From the NCBI GenBank assembly GCA_020161935.1, contig JAIUNI010000015.1:62001-126000 (forward strand): DNA of 64,000 nt, written 5' to 3'. Origin of the DNA: Chloroflexota bacterium (GTDB lineage Bacteria; Chloroflexota; Anaerolineae; Aggregatilineales; Phototrophicaceae). Below, piece by piece: positions 1-9,931 of this stretch. How positions within the stretch are numbered: position 1 is the first letter of the stretch; every line of letters begins with the position of its first letter. Under the pieces are notes generated by a model. It was not told where the DNA came from. It ran no database searches and saw only the letters and a program-made list of their open reading frames with translations. Both the position numbers and the translations under genes were made by a program.

Positions 1-187
1 CAAGCTGCGTGGTGCCGGTTTGACCAATATTGGTTTTGGTCGCGTCAAGGCTGTAAGCGCCGAAACCACTTTGAATAATGAACGCGCCGATCACCAGCGG
101 AATAAGCGCCGCCACCGCTAAACCGAGGGTGATCTTGAGCCATAACGGCCAATTTGAAGGGCTAACGACACGCGATAAGGTATTCAT
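1..187 (-). CDS. Start of a membrane-anchored protein (partial)
   Basis: The frame opens with ATG at 187 and runs off the left edge, giving about 62 residues. A short polar N-terminus (MNTLSRVVSPSNWP) is followed by a hydrophobic membrane helix at about residues 15-40 (LWLKITLGLAVAALIPLVIG), then an apparently extracytoplasmic stretch. This is the usual beginning of a Cache/HAMP-type sensor kinase or cyclase, but no diagnostic domain lies inside the window. The start is two bases past the TAA of the upstream 6TM-GAF gene, so it is the fifth gene of that block. By position it may supply the output domain the GAF proteins lack; this is inference. Confidence 0.7.
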   Translation of the reverse strand, partial: MNTLSRVVSPSNWPLWLKITLGLAVAALIPLVIGAFIIQSGFGAYSLDATKTNIGQTGTTQL

Positions 188-189
188 GG

Positions 190-1872
190 TTACTTCTCCT
201 GCTGCGTTTGCGCCAGCGGTTCCATCAGCGTTTCTGGCTGAATGTAGATCCGTGTGTTGACCGCGCCTAACGCATCCTTAAATTGTTCCGCCGCCATGTT
301 CAGCACCACGCGGACATCGGTCGCGCCGATGAGTGCTGTCGCGACTTCGCTGGCTTTCCGTTCACGCAGCGCCTGTGACTGGCTTTGTTCGAACAGGCGA
401 GTGTTTTCCAACGCCAGCGCTAAACGTTCGGCAACCGTCGTGGCGACCTCAAGCTGGTGTTTGTTCAATGGACGGTCTGCCGGAACCGCGAACGACATGG
501 CACCGAGGTTGGTATCGCGGAATTTGATAGGGACGTTGATGATCTGTTCACCGTTCTGGGTCGTGACTTCCATCTTGCCGTTTTGCAGCGTGGACATCAA
601 CCCACCCGGCAAATCGGTCGCCTGTACGGGTTCGACGGTTTCCGCGTCCATGTTGTAGCCGATGGCTTGCCGTCCGCGTCCGGCGATATACCCGCTCCAC
701 ACGTCGGAAACGTTCTGGCTCTGGGTACGTGTGTAATCTTGCAACTGTGTTTGCAGGCGCTTGATGGTTTTTTCATGGTCAAGTGTCTGCATTTCCAGTT
801 CGATCTGGTGGCGAATGTGGTGCAGCGCCACCGCGATTTGGTCGGCTAACTGCTGGAAGGTATCGAGTTCATTCTGGGTGAAGGGATGTGACCCTTGAAA
901 GTCCAGTACGCCGAGCAGTTGTGTTCCAACAATCATTGGTGCGGCGGCGGCGTAACTGGTAGAGGCGGCCATATGGGTACGGCGGGAGGCATCGTCGCGC
1001 AGTGAGGTGGTGTGCAGGATGCGACTGCGGGCGGCCTCGGCGACAATGTTGGCTTCGATGGAGCGAATCAAGAGGCGGCGTTGTACATTGTTGGCGACGT
1101 TGGCGAGGTTGCCGTCCTCGTTGGCGAGATACAATTCGATGAAGCGTTGGTTGAAAACCCGCCGCACTTGCCCCAGCGCCATGCTGAGGACATCCGCTTC
1201 GTTACCGATGGTCGCCAGTTCCAAGCCCAGCAGGTTAATCCAGCGGCGCTGTGTATTGACATCAAATGATTCGCTGGCGATGCGTTGTAAGGTGCCGAGA
1301 AAGGCAAATAAAATCGCGAGAATAATCAGTACAGAAATCGCGATAATGGCGAAATCACTCAGCGCAAACTGGGATGGGTTATAAGTGACGGGTTGGGTGA
1401 TCGTCGTCTGAATGGCGGCTGCTAGCGCCACGACCAGCAGGATTAATGCGCTGATGACGATTAAACCCCGACGGCTCAAGAGTACGCCGGACATAATGAC
1501 CGGCACAGTCAGGAAGATGACGACACTGCTGCTGACCGTCGGCAAACCTTCGTTACCGAAGAGGATGGCGCTTAATGCGCCAAGCGTAATCGCCAGCAGC
1601 ACGATCCATGTGGCGCGGTTCAGCTTGCCACGTTGGATGAAGATGTACGAAAGCGCCGCCGCGATGATGACCACGATGGCACTGATGAGGCCGGGAATAT
1701 CAATGTTACCACTGCCGAGGCTGTCCGGTATTTGCACGAAGATCATCGTGGCAACCGTGATCAGAATGAGTGCCAGCGACAGGTACAGCAGCACCCGCGC
1801 CCGCTGGGCATCCAACGGATTGCCGTAGGTGTGGCGCAGTGTGAACAGGCGTTGGCGGATACGGGTTATCAT
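190..1872 (-). CDS. Six-TM GAF-domain sensor protein
   Basis: A protein of 560 residues. Residues about 25-205 hold roughly six hydrophobic helices, a compact membrane module. Two GAF-like domains follow (about 210-355 and 390-515), joined by a helical linker (HEKTIKRLQTQLQDY). The end, about 515-560, is a short helix-strand module (ASEVATALIGATD...VNTRIYIQP) also present at the C-termini of its three neighbours. No kinase, cyclase, GGDEF or phosphatase domain is visible, so it is probably a sensory or adaptor subunit. Its ATG overlaps the stop of the upstream paralogue by four bases (ATGA), indicating translational coupling. Ligand unknown. Confidence 0.85.
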   Translation of the reverse strand: MITRIRQRLFTLRHTYGNPLDAQRARVLLYLSLALILITVATMIFVQIPDSLGSGNIDIPGLISAIVVIIAAALSYIFIQRGKLNRATWIVLLAITLGALSAILFGNEGLPTVSSSVVIFLTVPVIMSGVLLSRRGLIVISALILLVVALAAAIQTTITQPVTYNPSQFALSDFAIIAISVLIILAILFAFLGTLQRIASESFDVNTQRRWINLLGLELATIGNEADVLSMALGQVRRVFNQRFIELYLANEDGNLANVANNVQRRLLIRSIEANIVAEAARSRILHTTSLRDDASRRTHMAASTSYAAAAPMIVGTQLLGVLDFQGSHPFTQNELDTFQQLADQIAVALHHIRHQIELEMQTLDHEKTIKRLQTQLQDYTRTQSQNVSDVWSGYIAGRGRQAIGYNMDAETVEPVQATDLPGGLMSTLQNGKMEVTTQNGEQIINVPIKFRDTNLGAMSFAVPADRPLNKHQLEVATTVAERLALALENTRLFEQSQSQALRERKASEVATALIGATDVRVVLNMAAEQFKDALGAVNTRIYIQPETLMEPLAQTQQEK

Positions 1873-3506
1873 GCGTGGGACTCTCCATTCGGGCTGGCAG
1901 TGACCGGCGCAGCACCGAGGCGGATGCTGCTGTGGGTTGCGCCCAATGACTCGCTCAGTTCTTGTAGGGTGATGCGGAGGAGTTCATCGACATTGTTCAC
2001 ACTCTGGTAGCGGGTGACGATTTCGTTAATGCGTTGTTCGCGGGCGGTCGCCTCTTGGGATTCCTCAAACAAGCGGGCTTTATCGAGTGTTAAGGCCAAA
2101 CGTTGGGCGACCGCGTTCACCATCTCGGTAATGTCGGCCTCTTGTATGTTGTCACCGGCTTCGACCTCAATCGCGCCAATCACCTCGCTGCCCAGCATCA
2201 TGGGAACGGCGATGACCTGCTGCCCATCACGCGAGTTCGTCACTGATTCGCGGGTTTGGCTGGCTTCAAGCAGGCTCGCCGTCCATTCAGCTTCGGAAGA
2301 AATGGTGTTTTCGCTCAGGGTTACACCGCTGACGGATTTACGGGTTTGCATATAATCCTGCCAACCGGTGCGGGTTAGCTGCTGGTTCAAGCGTTGGATT
2401 TCCCGCAAGCTGGTTTCCGATTCCAAGAACAACCGCCGTGCTTCATTGGTGGTTTTTTCTTGTTCTTCGAACAACCGCGCGTTACGGATGGTGATGCCGA
2501 GTTGGTTCGCCAGCACTTGCAGCGCCTGTATCACCTCGGTCGTGAACACTTCATAGCGGCGGCTTTGAACATCCAGCGCACCGATGATCTTGTCACCATC
2601 CAAAATGGGCAGGGCTAACTCGGAACGGGTGTTGGGGAGCAGTTCGTTGCGGTGATGGAACGAGTCGGTATCGTTCGCCAGCACGGGCTGTCCGCTGCTC
2701 GTCACCCGCCCGATCACGCTCCGGCTGCCAACGGGCAAACTGTGCCGCCGCGCGAACAACATCTGCCCGACTTCACCGGTACTGGCGGCCAACTGCGCGT
2801 TCTCTCCGGCTTCATCCAAGAGGAAGATTTGAACATGGTAGAAGGCAAAGCGGTCACGGATGAGGTCAACCGCTTGCGGCAGCAGTTCGTCTACCTTCAG
2901 CAGCTTGCCGATAATTTCACCGGTGGCGGCTGCGGCTTGCAACAGGTTGGCGCTGTTGGCAGCGACTGCGGCGGCTTTGACGGCTTGTTCGGTAAAATAA
3001 CGGGTGGTGGCACTGACGATGACCAGCGTGACTAGCACAATAAAATACGGAACTGCCGGGTCAAAATCATTATTAATCTGCGCGGTACGAACGATCATAA
3101 ACGCGACAGTTCCAAAACAGATCAGCATCACTGCCCGGTATAAGTTGCGTTTTGCCAATGTCGCAGCGGTCACAACCGCCAGAACACTGTTAAACATCAA
3201 CCACCAGAACTCAACGCTGAGTGTGGCGAACATGCCCAACAAGCCTTGCGCGATGATGATGAAGCTCACCAGTCTGACGTACCCCCGACGCAGCAAGGCG
3301 TACGTGAGCAGGTTTGTGAAGAAGATGATGAGCGTGAACCCGAACAGGATGAGGCTGTTTTCGAGCGTCGCATTCAGCAGCACCATACCCACTACGGCAA
3401 TACCACTTGCGGCGAGGAAAATGAGCACCATCGCTTGCAGGTAGCGATAACGATACTGCCCTAAAACTTCAGCGTCCGCGTCGGGGGCTTTGGTAAACCA
3501 CATCAT
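1869..3506 (-). CDS. Six-TM GAF-domain sensor protein
   Basis: A 545-residue paralogue of its neighbours. Residues about 20-175 are a six-helix membrane module. A GAF domain at about 190-340 carries the signatures GEVGQMLFARRHSLPVGSRS and VLANDTDSFHHRNELLP. A degenerate second GAF at about 385-490 follows, then the shared C-terminal module (INEIVTRYQSVNNVDELL ... SSIRLG). It has no recognisable enzymatic output domain. Both ends overlap adjacent genes by four bases (ATGA), so it is the middle member of a coupled trio. The first GAF is very similar to that of the 3503-5197 product, which points to tandem duplication. Confidence 0.85.
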   Translation of the reverse strand: MMWFTKAPDADAEVLGQYRYRYLQAMVLIFLAASGIAVVGMVLLNATLENSLILFGFTLIIFFTNLLTYALLRRGYVRLVSFIIIAQGLLGMFATLSVEFWWLMFNSVLAVVTAATLAKRNLYRAVMLICFGTVAFMIVRTAQINNDFDPAVPYFIVLVTLVIVSATTRYFTEQAVKAAAVAANSANLLQAAAATGEIIGKLLKVDELLPQAVDLIRDRFAFYHVQIFLLDEAGENAQLAASTGEVGQMLFARRHSLPVGSRSVIGRVTSSGQPVLANDTDSFHHRNELLPNTRSELALPILDGDKIIGALDVQSRRYEVFTTEVIQALQVLANQLGITIRNARLFEEQEKTTNEARRLFLESETSLREIQRLNQQLTRTGWQDYMQTRKSVSGVTLSENTISSEAEWTASLLEASQTRESVTNSRDGQQVIAVPMMLGSEVIGAIEVEAGDNIQEADITEMVNAVAQRLALTLDKARLFEESQEATAREQRINEIVTRYQSVNNVDELLRITLQELSESLGATHSSIRLGAAPVTASPNGESHA

Positions 3507-5197
3507 GCTTGACCTCCCTGCGTTGTTTCAACCGGAGGCTTGCCTAACCGGATCGATACTTTATTAGCCTTGAGGACATCCTTCAAACTGCGGGCGGCGC
3601 TGGAGAGGGTCATCTCAACTGTCGAACCACTTTGCAGACGGGTCGAAATTTCGTTGACCAACGCCTCGCGCTGGGCAATGCGCTGGCTGGTTTCGTACAG
3701 GCGGTTGGCTTCCGCCGCCATGCCTAACTGTTCGCTGACTTCTTCCATCATCGCCAAATCTTCCGACGAAAGTGTGCCGTTTTCGTCGAGTTCAAATTCC
3801 ATCGCGCCGATGACCTGCCCGCGTACTCGCAGCGGCACCGAGACGACGCTGCCATCCTTTTCGTGACTCTGCACCGGCTGGTTGTCGGTGATGGCCTGCT
3901 TCAAACCGGGTGTCCATGTGTTATCCACGACGGCGAGGTCTTGGTTCAGGTCAAGGTGCAGTGCGGGTGAAGACTGCTGATGCAGGAAGTCTTTCCAGAA
4001 ACGCCCCGTTAGGCGGTCGTTCAAGCGTTTGACTTCCTCGCTCGATTGGCTCATCTGCGCCACCAACTGCTGGTTTTCCTGCAAGCGGCGTTCGGTTTCC
4101 TCGAACAAGCGGGCGTTATCAATCGCAATCGCGACGTTATCCGCCAGCGATTGGAAAATCGGTGTGTCGCCCTCATCAAACGAGTCGCTGATCTTGCTCT
4201 GTAAGTCCAGCGCCCCGATGACCACATCACCGATACGCATGGGGAAGGCCGCCTCGACCATTGTATCCGGCAGGAATTCGTTGCGGCGGTGAACCGTGTT
4301 GTTCGAGTTGGAACGCGCGATGACATGCTGGTTATTCAGCGTCACCTGCCCGATGACGCTCTGGCTGCCGATGGGGAGGCTGTGCTGGCGGTCGATGAGC
4401 ATCTTGCCGACTTCGCCCGTGCTGGCGACCAAACGCGCGAGGCCGTTGGGTTCGGTCAGGAAGATTTGGGCGTGGTAAATATTGGGGTAGGTTTTGCAGA
4501 TTTCCTCGACCGTATTCCGCATCACTTCGCTGGGGGCCAAGCGCCGCGAAATACGCTGGGTGATCTGGCTGGTCAACTGCGCCGTTTTCATACGCTCGAT
4601 TTCGGCACCCGCCGCGCCTTCGACACGGTTGGTACGGGCAAAGCGCAGGAAGGCGTAAATCAGGAGCGCTGAGACCGCGACCAGCAGCACGACTGAAGCC
4701 ATCGAGTACCACGTGTCAAGCGGGGCTGTTGAGTCTGATGGCGTAATGACCAGTGCCGCCGTCTTGATGCCAATCGCGATGACCGAACCCAGCAGCAATC
4801 CCCATTCGTCAAGCAGCAAGCCAGAGAGAACAAGCAGGATGAGGAAAAGCATACCGTCTTGAAAGGTGTTCGCGCCGCTGCCGATGGAGAGCGGCCCGAA
4901 GCTCAGGACGACCATCACGACGATAATGAAACCACCGAGCCGGCTTTTACCGCCCCGTGTGACCGCGATTGCGCCGATCACGCCGACGTAAAAAATACCG
5001 AACAGCACGGTGAAAAGGCTGGGGCTGATAACATTGTCGCCAAAAACGGCTTCCGGCGCGACGAACGTAATCACCATGAACAGCGCCGCGCCCACGAAGG
5101 CCAGCACCGAAATCGCGTACACCATCCGCGCTCGATCACGTTCGACGAGGCCGGTATACCGGGAGACATCAAAGATGCGTTCTAAAAAGCGGCGCAT
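3503..5197 (-). CDS. Six-TM GAF-domain sensor protein
   Basis: A 564-residue protein with six hydrophobic helices at about 25-185, a GAF domain at about 210-360 (GEVGKMLIDRQHSLPIGSQS, VIGALDLQSK), a coiled linker, a second weaker GAF at about 405-505, and the shared tail (ALVNEISTRLQSGS ... KVSIRLGKPP). It begins five bases after the stop of the eight-GAF gene at 5203. The first GAF is nearly colinear with that of the next gene down. No histidine-kinase DHp or ATPase domain is present. Inference: a membrane sensor that acts with partners from this operon. Confidence 0.85.
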   Translation of the reverse strand: MRRFLERIFDVSRYTGLVERDRARMVYAISVLAFVGAALFMVITFVAPEAVFGDNVISPSLFTVLFGIFYVGVIGAIAVTRGGKSRLGGFIIVVMVVLSFGPLSIGSGANTFQDGMLFLILLVLSGLLLDEWGLLLGSVIAIGIKTAALVITPSDSTAPLDTWYSMASVVLLVAVSALLIYAFLRFARTNRVEGAAGAEIERMKTAQLTSQITQRISRRLAPSEVMRNTVEEICKTYPNIYHAQIFLTEPNGLARLVASTGEVGKMLIDRQHSLPIGSQSVIGQVTLNNQHVIARSNSNNTVHRRNEFLPDTMVEAAFPMRIGDVVIGALDLQSKISDSFDEGDTPIFQSLADNVAIAIDNARLFEETERRLQENQQLVAQMSQSSEEVKRLNDRLTGRFWKDFLHQQSSPALHLDLNQDLAVVDNTWTPGLKQAITDNQPVQSHEKDGSVVSVPLRVRGQVIGAMEFELDENGTLSSEDLAMMEEVSEQLGMAAEANRLYETSQRIAQREALVNEISTRLQSGSTVEMTLSSAARSLKDVLKANKVSIRLGKPPVETTQGGQA

Positions 5198-5202
5198 AAA
5201 CC

Positions 5203-8200
5203 TTACTCCGCACTTGTTTCAGGATCGGTTTCAGGGACTTGGGTTGCCAACCGGATACGCGCTCGCCGCGCACCGATGGCTTTGCCCAACTCAGCAGCCG
5301 TTACATTTAGCATACCCTGAATGTCAAGCTGGCGTTGGAGTTGGGCGGAAATATCATTCACTAAGGATTCGTTGCGGGCGATTTGCTGGCTCTGGCGGTA
5401 GGCTTCGATATTTTCCAGCACCACCCCGAACTGGCTGACGAGCTGGCTGAACAGGCGGATGTCGGTTTCGGTGTAGGCAAAGGCTTGGTCACTGCCGACA
5501 CTGACGATACCCACAATGCTGCCATGCCCCATCACGGGAACCAGCAACCACGACCGCAGCGTTACGCCCACATCCATATCCGGTGTGACGGCGCGTAAGT
5601 CCGGTAGGTAAAGGGGTTCGGCCTTTTTCCACACGGCTGCCATTTGGCCGGTCAGCGGGATACTGTCGCCTGTGTTCGAGGTCTGGCGAATGCTGCCGTC
5701 GATGCGCTGGGCGACGACCTTCAACTGCTGTTCGGCTTTGTCGTACAGGCAGATGCTCATCTGGTTTTGCGGCAGCATTTGGGCGGCCTCATCCAGCATC
5801 GTTTCAAGCGTGGTTTCCAGCGCGAGTGAAGCCTGTGCGCTCTGGCTAAAGGCGGCGATACGCTGAAGTTGGGACGCGCGGCGTTCGGCTTCACTCATGA
5901 GGCGGCGGTTCTGCAAGGCGATGGCGACCTGTGAGGAGACCGTTTGCGCGAGGTCGATCATCGCCGGACTGATAATTTTCTTGTCACTGAATATATCAAT
6001 CCCAATCGAGCCGATTGCCCGATCATGGACCACGAGGGGGACGATAACGATTGAATGTGTACCAACACTGCGTAAAAAGGCGCGGTTGTTCTCATCCAAT
6101 ACGGGGCTGGTGTTGATGTCGTCGATAATGACCGGTTGGTAATTTTCCTGATTGATGAAATTATACAGCGGATTGCCTTCGACGCTGATTTGAACACCCA
6201 ACGCACCCTGATTAGGATATTCACTCACTACGGTCGCGAACTTCTGGTTGGCATCCAGCAGCGCGATACCGCAGTGGTCGACTTGTAAAAGGGTAGCGAT
6301 GTCGTACACGCTTTGCTTAAGCAGCGTATCTTCATCTTGCGCCGCGCTGATCCGCGATTCAATCTGCTGCAAGCTGCGGAGTGTATCCACCTGTTCACCC
6401 AAGCGGTTCGCGCTCTTACGTACATCACCCAATAAGCGCAGGTTTTGCAGACCGATATTCAACGGAACTGTCAAAATTTGTGCCAGTTCTAACATTTCCG
6501 GTGTTACCGTCCGATGCGGTGAGTAAATATCGAGACCAACACCGCCGATAATCTGGTTTTCGGTGATAATGGGTACCAAGCCCAGTGAGTAGATTCCAAG
6601 CTGTGTTAGCACGCTGCGGGTCGCTGGTTCGATAATGAGATCTTCGCGGCTTGGCACGTACAGCGGTTGGAAATTGCGCTTTTGCAGCGCATCCCACAGG
6701 GGGTTGTTAATCAGCGGCAGACGCGCGTTCAGCGCCCCTTGTGCCGGATACTCGCCAACGACGACCAATGTGTTCGGGTCGTCGGGATCAACCAGTGTAA
6801 TACCGCAGTGGTCGATGCCGAGCAGCCTCACGAGGGCTTCGCTGGCTTCGTTCACGATCAGGGTTTCATCGGTCGCTGCCAAAATGCGGCTCGACACTTG
6901 GTTAATACCCTGCAGCTGGCTGACGCGGCGGCTCATCTGCTCGGCGGCATGTTGGGTTTCGCGCAGCAGGCTGTGGTTCTGTAAGACGATGCTCATCTGG
7001 TCACTGAGCGCGGTATATAAACGCCGCTGTGTCGCGGTGAACTTGCGCGGTTCCGTAAACGAAATGTTGACCATCTGCGTGACCAGCCCGCCCTGTCGCA
7101 CGATCAGGTTGACGAAACTCCGTGAGCCGGATAGTTCCACAAAGTTGCTAATCGGGTAATCGCGGTCAGAACCTGCCACATCCTCGATGATGGTGACGTT
7201 TGAACGGTTAGTCTCCCAATACGTTTGCATCTTCCGCAGTGCATCCACACCCATCAGGTCGCGCAGCGGCATCTGGATGACCTCTTCCCCTTCTGGGGCG
7301 AGCAGGGTGTTAACGGTCATCTCTTGGATGGTGTTCGTTTCGTCGTAGCTGATTTGCAGTTCACTTATACTAGATGAGTCCGGGCTGAGGAGTTCGCGGA
7401 TGACGCGCAGCACGTCTAAGGTGTCCTGTGCGCCCAAGATCGCGCGGTTGATCTCGTATAGAAGCTGGGTTTCTTCGAGTGACTGCCCCGTGATTTGCAG
7501 CAGGGAGCGGTTTTCCACCACGACGGCGGCTAAGTCCGCCATCCCCCGCAGCGCCCGCATGTTGACCGCAGCAGCGACCTCATACTTGCGGTTGGTAAAC
7601 ACCAGCAAGCCGACCAAGTTGGCATTCACCACCATCGGCACGATTAAGATGGAGCGCACCCCTTGTTCAAGCAGGTGGTCACGCTCGGCATCGCTCAAGT
7701 AAGTATCCCTGCTTACTTCAGGGATATACAGCGTTTCCAGCGACCGCAGTGTGGAGTGTGCCGGGAAGCTCTCCATCGGCTCAAGGTACTCGGTGACTTG
7801 GGCAGTGCCGTCGTGCAGTTCGGCGGCAATTCGCAGCATCGGCGGCTCACTTTCCGGCTCGACCAGCGCGATTCGCCCGCCTTCATACATGCGTCCGGCG
7901 AAGTTGTGAACCGCTTCCAAGATTTCTGCCGGATGCGTGCTGCGGTAAATAATGTTCGAGGTTTCAAACTGGGTCTGTACGAGGTTCAAACTCTCAGTTG
8001 TCTGTTTGAGCAAGCTGCGGTTTTCGAGGGTGATGCCGATCTGGTCAGCCACCGCCCGCAGGTTCGCGGCCTGCTGCGGCGTTTTGTCGCCCGCTTCGTT
8101 GGAGGCTAACCCCAGCACACCGAGCAAGCGCGTCCCCGCTAGCAACCCGATGACCAGAATGCTATTCACGTCTTCCGCGTAAAGCTGGGCCGTGCTTTCC

Positions 8201-9630
8201 GGTGGCAGCGCGACCGCCGAGCCATCTTTTTCCAGCACGACGGTTTGGCTGTTGTGCAGTGCTTGTAAGAGGTTGCTAAAGCCAGCCGTATCCCCACTAA
8301 GGCGGTCAATTTCAGTGAGGGGATGGATACCGTCGCGGTTCGCCAGCATCACCGTTTCGAGGCTGCCCGGTCGTTCGTGCGCCTGCATCGGGCGGTTGAA
8401 CAGGGCAATCGTTAGGGCTTTCACATCGGCTGGCATGGCTTCGAGCAGTTCCGTGCCGATGCCCTCAAGGGTATTGGTCAGCGTAATATTGCGGTTCGTC
8501 TGTACCAGTTGAATCGCCATCTTCTGAGCATCATGCGCTTCTTCGAGTAAGGTGCGCGAATGGATGAGGGTACTCATCTGGTCGCCTAGGCTGGCGAAAG
8601 CGTTGATCTCGTCGTGGGTAAAGCTGTGCGCCGCGCGGCTCATCACCAGCATGGCCGCGACAGGATGCCCATCAATCAACATCGGGATATTGATGTAGCT
8701 TTCGACTTGCAGCGTCCCTAATAACTGGTGCAGCTCGTCGCTCTCATCTTCCGGTTGCAGGTCGCGCAGGGTATGGAGGACATACGGCTTTCCGGCGAGG
8801 ATGCTCTGGCGCAGGTTGGGCGAGGCGTTCGACCACGCCATCACTGCCGTATCCGTCCAGTTATAGACGCGCTCCCGGTTCGCGCTGGCGATCACCTGCC
8901 ACCCGCTGATCTCCCCGTTTGAGTCGTACACAAACTGGCTGATGCCGAGGAAGCGCCCCGTTACCGGCAGCATATGCCGCGCGACGGTGGCCGCCATCTG
9001 CTCGTAACTCATGTTGGCCGTCAAATCCGCGAACGTGCGCGACTGCCGGTCAATTAACGCCTCGTGGAATGACACTTCCAGGTTCAGGCTGTTGACCTCG
9101 ATCAACGCCCCCAGTTGGTTCGCCAGCAGTTGAAACTGTGTCTGCTCATCCGCGCTCAGGTGAATCGGCGTGTTACGTGCGTTAATGCCCAGCGTGCCGA
9201 TGACCCGACCGGCGAACCGGATGGGGAAGTTGGCGAACGAGATGACTTTGTACGCGCCCAGCCAATTGCGGTAGGTGGAGTTGAGCTTCTCGCTGCCCGG
9301 CACCTGCCCGACGACCAGCGGCGCGTTGTAATCGAGCGTATCCACATCCAGCGGATACCCCATACCCGGCAGAGGGATTTCGACGCTGGTGCTGCCTTCA
9401 TACGGCTGCTCAGGGTGCGCCCATGCCAGCGTTTGCAGCCGGAATACCTGATTGGCGTAATCGTGCGTCACGCGGTTGATCGAGACAAACTGCCCCTCTT
9501 GCAAGGGCATATGGCGTGCAATCGCCCCCGCCATTTCGGGGAAGGTAGTGCAGCTTGTCAGCTCGGCGTTGGCGGCAGCTTGCCGACGGATTAAATCAAA
9601 ATGCTTATCGGAGGGTTGTGTTTCAGACAT
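5203..9630 (-). CDS. Giant eight-GAF-domain protein
   Basis: A soluble protein of 1475 residues with no signal peptide or membrane helix. By eye it consists of eight consecutive GAF domains of about 175 residues (starting near 15, 190, 370, 550, 725, 905, 1085 and 1260), each separated by a helical linker, then the approximately 45-residue tail shared with the three membrane GAF proteins (LVNDISAQLQRQLD ... RARIRL). GAF 6 and 7 share the motif DHCGI with a cysteine. No output domain is visible. It is first in the run of GAF genes and may be a scaffold or multi-ligand integrator. GAF domains in general bind cyclic nucleotides, haem, tetrapyrroles or small metabolites; the ligand here cannot be read from sequence. 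Confidence 0.85.
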   Translation of the reverse strand: MSETQPSDKHFDLIRRQAAANAELTSCTTFPEMAGAIARHMPLQEGQFVSINRVTHDYANQVFRLQTLAWAHPEQPYEGSTSVEIPLPGMGYPLDVDTLDYNAPLVVGQVPGSEKLNSTYRNWLGAYKVISFANFPIRFAGRVIGTLGINARNTPIHLSADEQTQFQLLANQLGALIEVNSLNLEVSFHEALIDRQSRTFADLTANMSYEQMAATVARHMLPVTGRFLGISQFVYDSNGEISGWQVIASANRERVYNWTDTAVMAWSNASPNLRQSILAGKPYVLHTLRDLQPEDESDELHQLLGTLQVESYINIPMLIDGHPVAAMLVMSRAAHSFTHDEINAFASLGDQMSTLIHSRTLLEEAHDAQKMAIQLVQTNRNITLTNTLEGIGTELLEAMPADVKALTIALFNRPMQAHERPGSLETVMLANRDGIHPLTEIDRLSGDTAGFSNLLQALHNSQTVVLEKDGSAVALPPESTAQLYAEDVNSILVIGLLAGTRLLGVLGLASNEAGDKTPQQAANLRAVADQIGITLENRSLLKQTTESLNLVQTQFETSNIIYRSTHPAEILEAVHNFAGRMYEGGRIALVEPESEPPMLRIAAELHDGTAQVTEYLEPMESFPAHSTLRSLETLYIPEVSRDTYLSDAERDHLLEQGVRSILIVPMVVNANLVGLLVFTNRKYEVAAAVNMRALRGMADLAAVVVENRSLLQITGQSLEETQLLYEINRAILGAQDTLDVLRVIRELLSPDSSSISELQISYDETNTIQEMTVNTLLAPEGEEVIQMPLRDLMGVDALRKMQTYWETNRSNVTIIEDVAGSDRDYPISNFVELSGSRSFVNLIVRQGGLVTQMVNISFTEPRKFTATQRRLYTALSDQMSIVLQNHSLLRETQHAAEQMSRRVSQLQGINQVSSRILAATDETLIVNEASEALVRLLGIDHCGITLVDPDDPNTLVVVGEYPAQGALNARLPLINNPLWDALQKRNFQPLYVPSREDLIIEPATRSVLTQLGIYSLGLVPIITENQIIGGVGLDIYSPHRTVTPEMLELAQILTVPLNIGLQNLRLLGDVRKSANRLGEQVDTLRSLQQIESRISAAQDEDTLLKQSVYDIATLLQVDHCGIALLDANQKFATVVSEYPNQGALGVQISVEGNPLYNFINQENYQPVIIDDINTSPVLDENNRAFLRSVGTHSIVIVPLVVHDRAIGSIGIDIFSDKKIISPAMIDLAQTVSSQVAIALQNRRLMSEAERRASQLQRIAAFSQSAQASLALETTLETMLDEAAQMLPQNQMSICLYDKAEQQLKVVAQRIDGSIRQTSNTGDSIPLTGQMAAVWKKAEPLYLPDLRAVTPDMDVGVTLRSWLLVPVMGHGSIVGIVSVGSDQAFAYTETDIRLFSQLVSQFGVVLENIEAYRQSQQIARNESLVNDISAQLQRQLDIQGMLNVTAAELGKAIGARRARIRLATQVPETDPETSAE

Positions 9631-9931
9631 GACAGTTACTCGGTAAATGATGCTTAACGCGACCGAATGATGGCAGCAAAAAATAGTGAGACCTATGATT
9701 AGTCTCTATCTGTTCACATCATATACGAATTTTAGAAACTGAAACCGTAAGAATGCCATCCTACGTCGTAACCTTAATTCGTCTACAACTCTTGCTTGTT
9801 TTCTCGGTTGGGATTAACGGAACGGTGATGGTCGCGTGGACGAAAATCGTGCTGCCCGCGTGATCGGATGCGGGCGTGTCGTGGTTCATCGTTGGGGAGG
9901 GTCTGCGGCCCTCCCACCGGTATCGCCTATC
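9631..9931. other. Intergenic region with two hairpins
   Basis: No gene is seen. The part next to 9630 is AT-rich and probably holds the promoter of the GAF genes on the minus strand, although no convincing -35/-10 pair was found. The part next to 9931 holds two GC-rich inverted repeats: GCCCGC/GCGGGC at 9854-9875 and GGGAGGG/CCCTCCC at 9894-9916. Neither is followed by a T-run on the minus strand. The second belongs to a hairpin family also found at 39.25 and 42.14 kb. Confidence 0.6.
9894..9916. repeat. GGGAGGGTCTG hairpin, copy 1
   Basis: Inverted repeat GGGAGGG-TCTGCG-GCCCTCCC just downstream of the minus-strand receiver gene at 9932. Two similar hairpins sit just 3' of cysA (39248-39272) and sbp (42138-42164), both also minus-strand genes. 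The recurring position at 3' ends suggests transcript ends or RNA stabilisers, but no U-tract is present. Confidence 0.6.
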
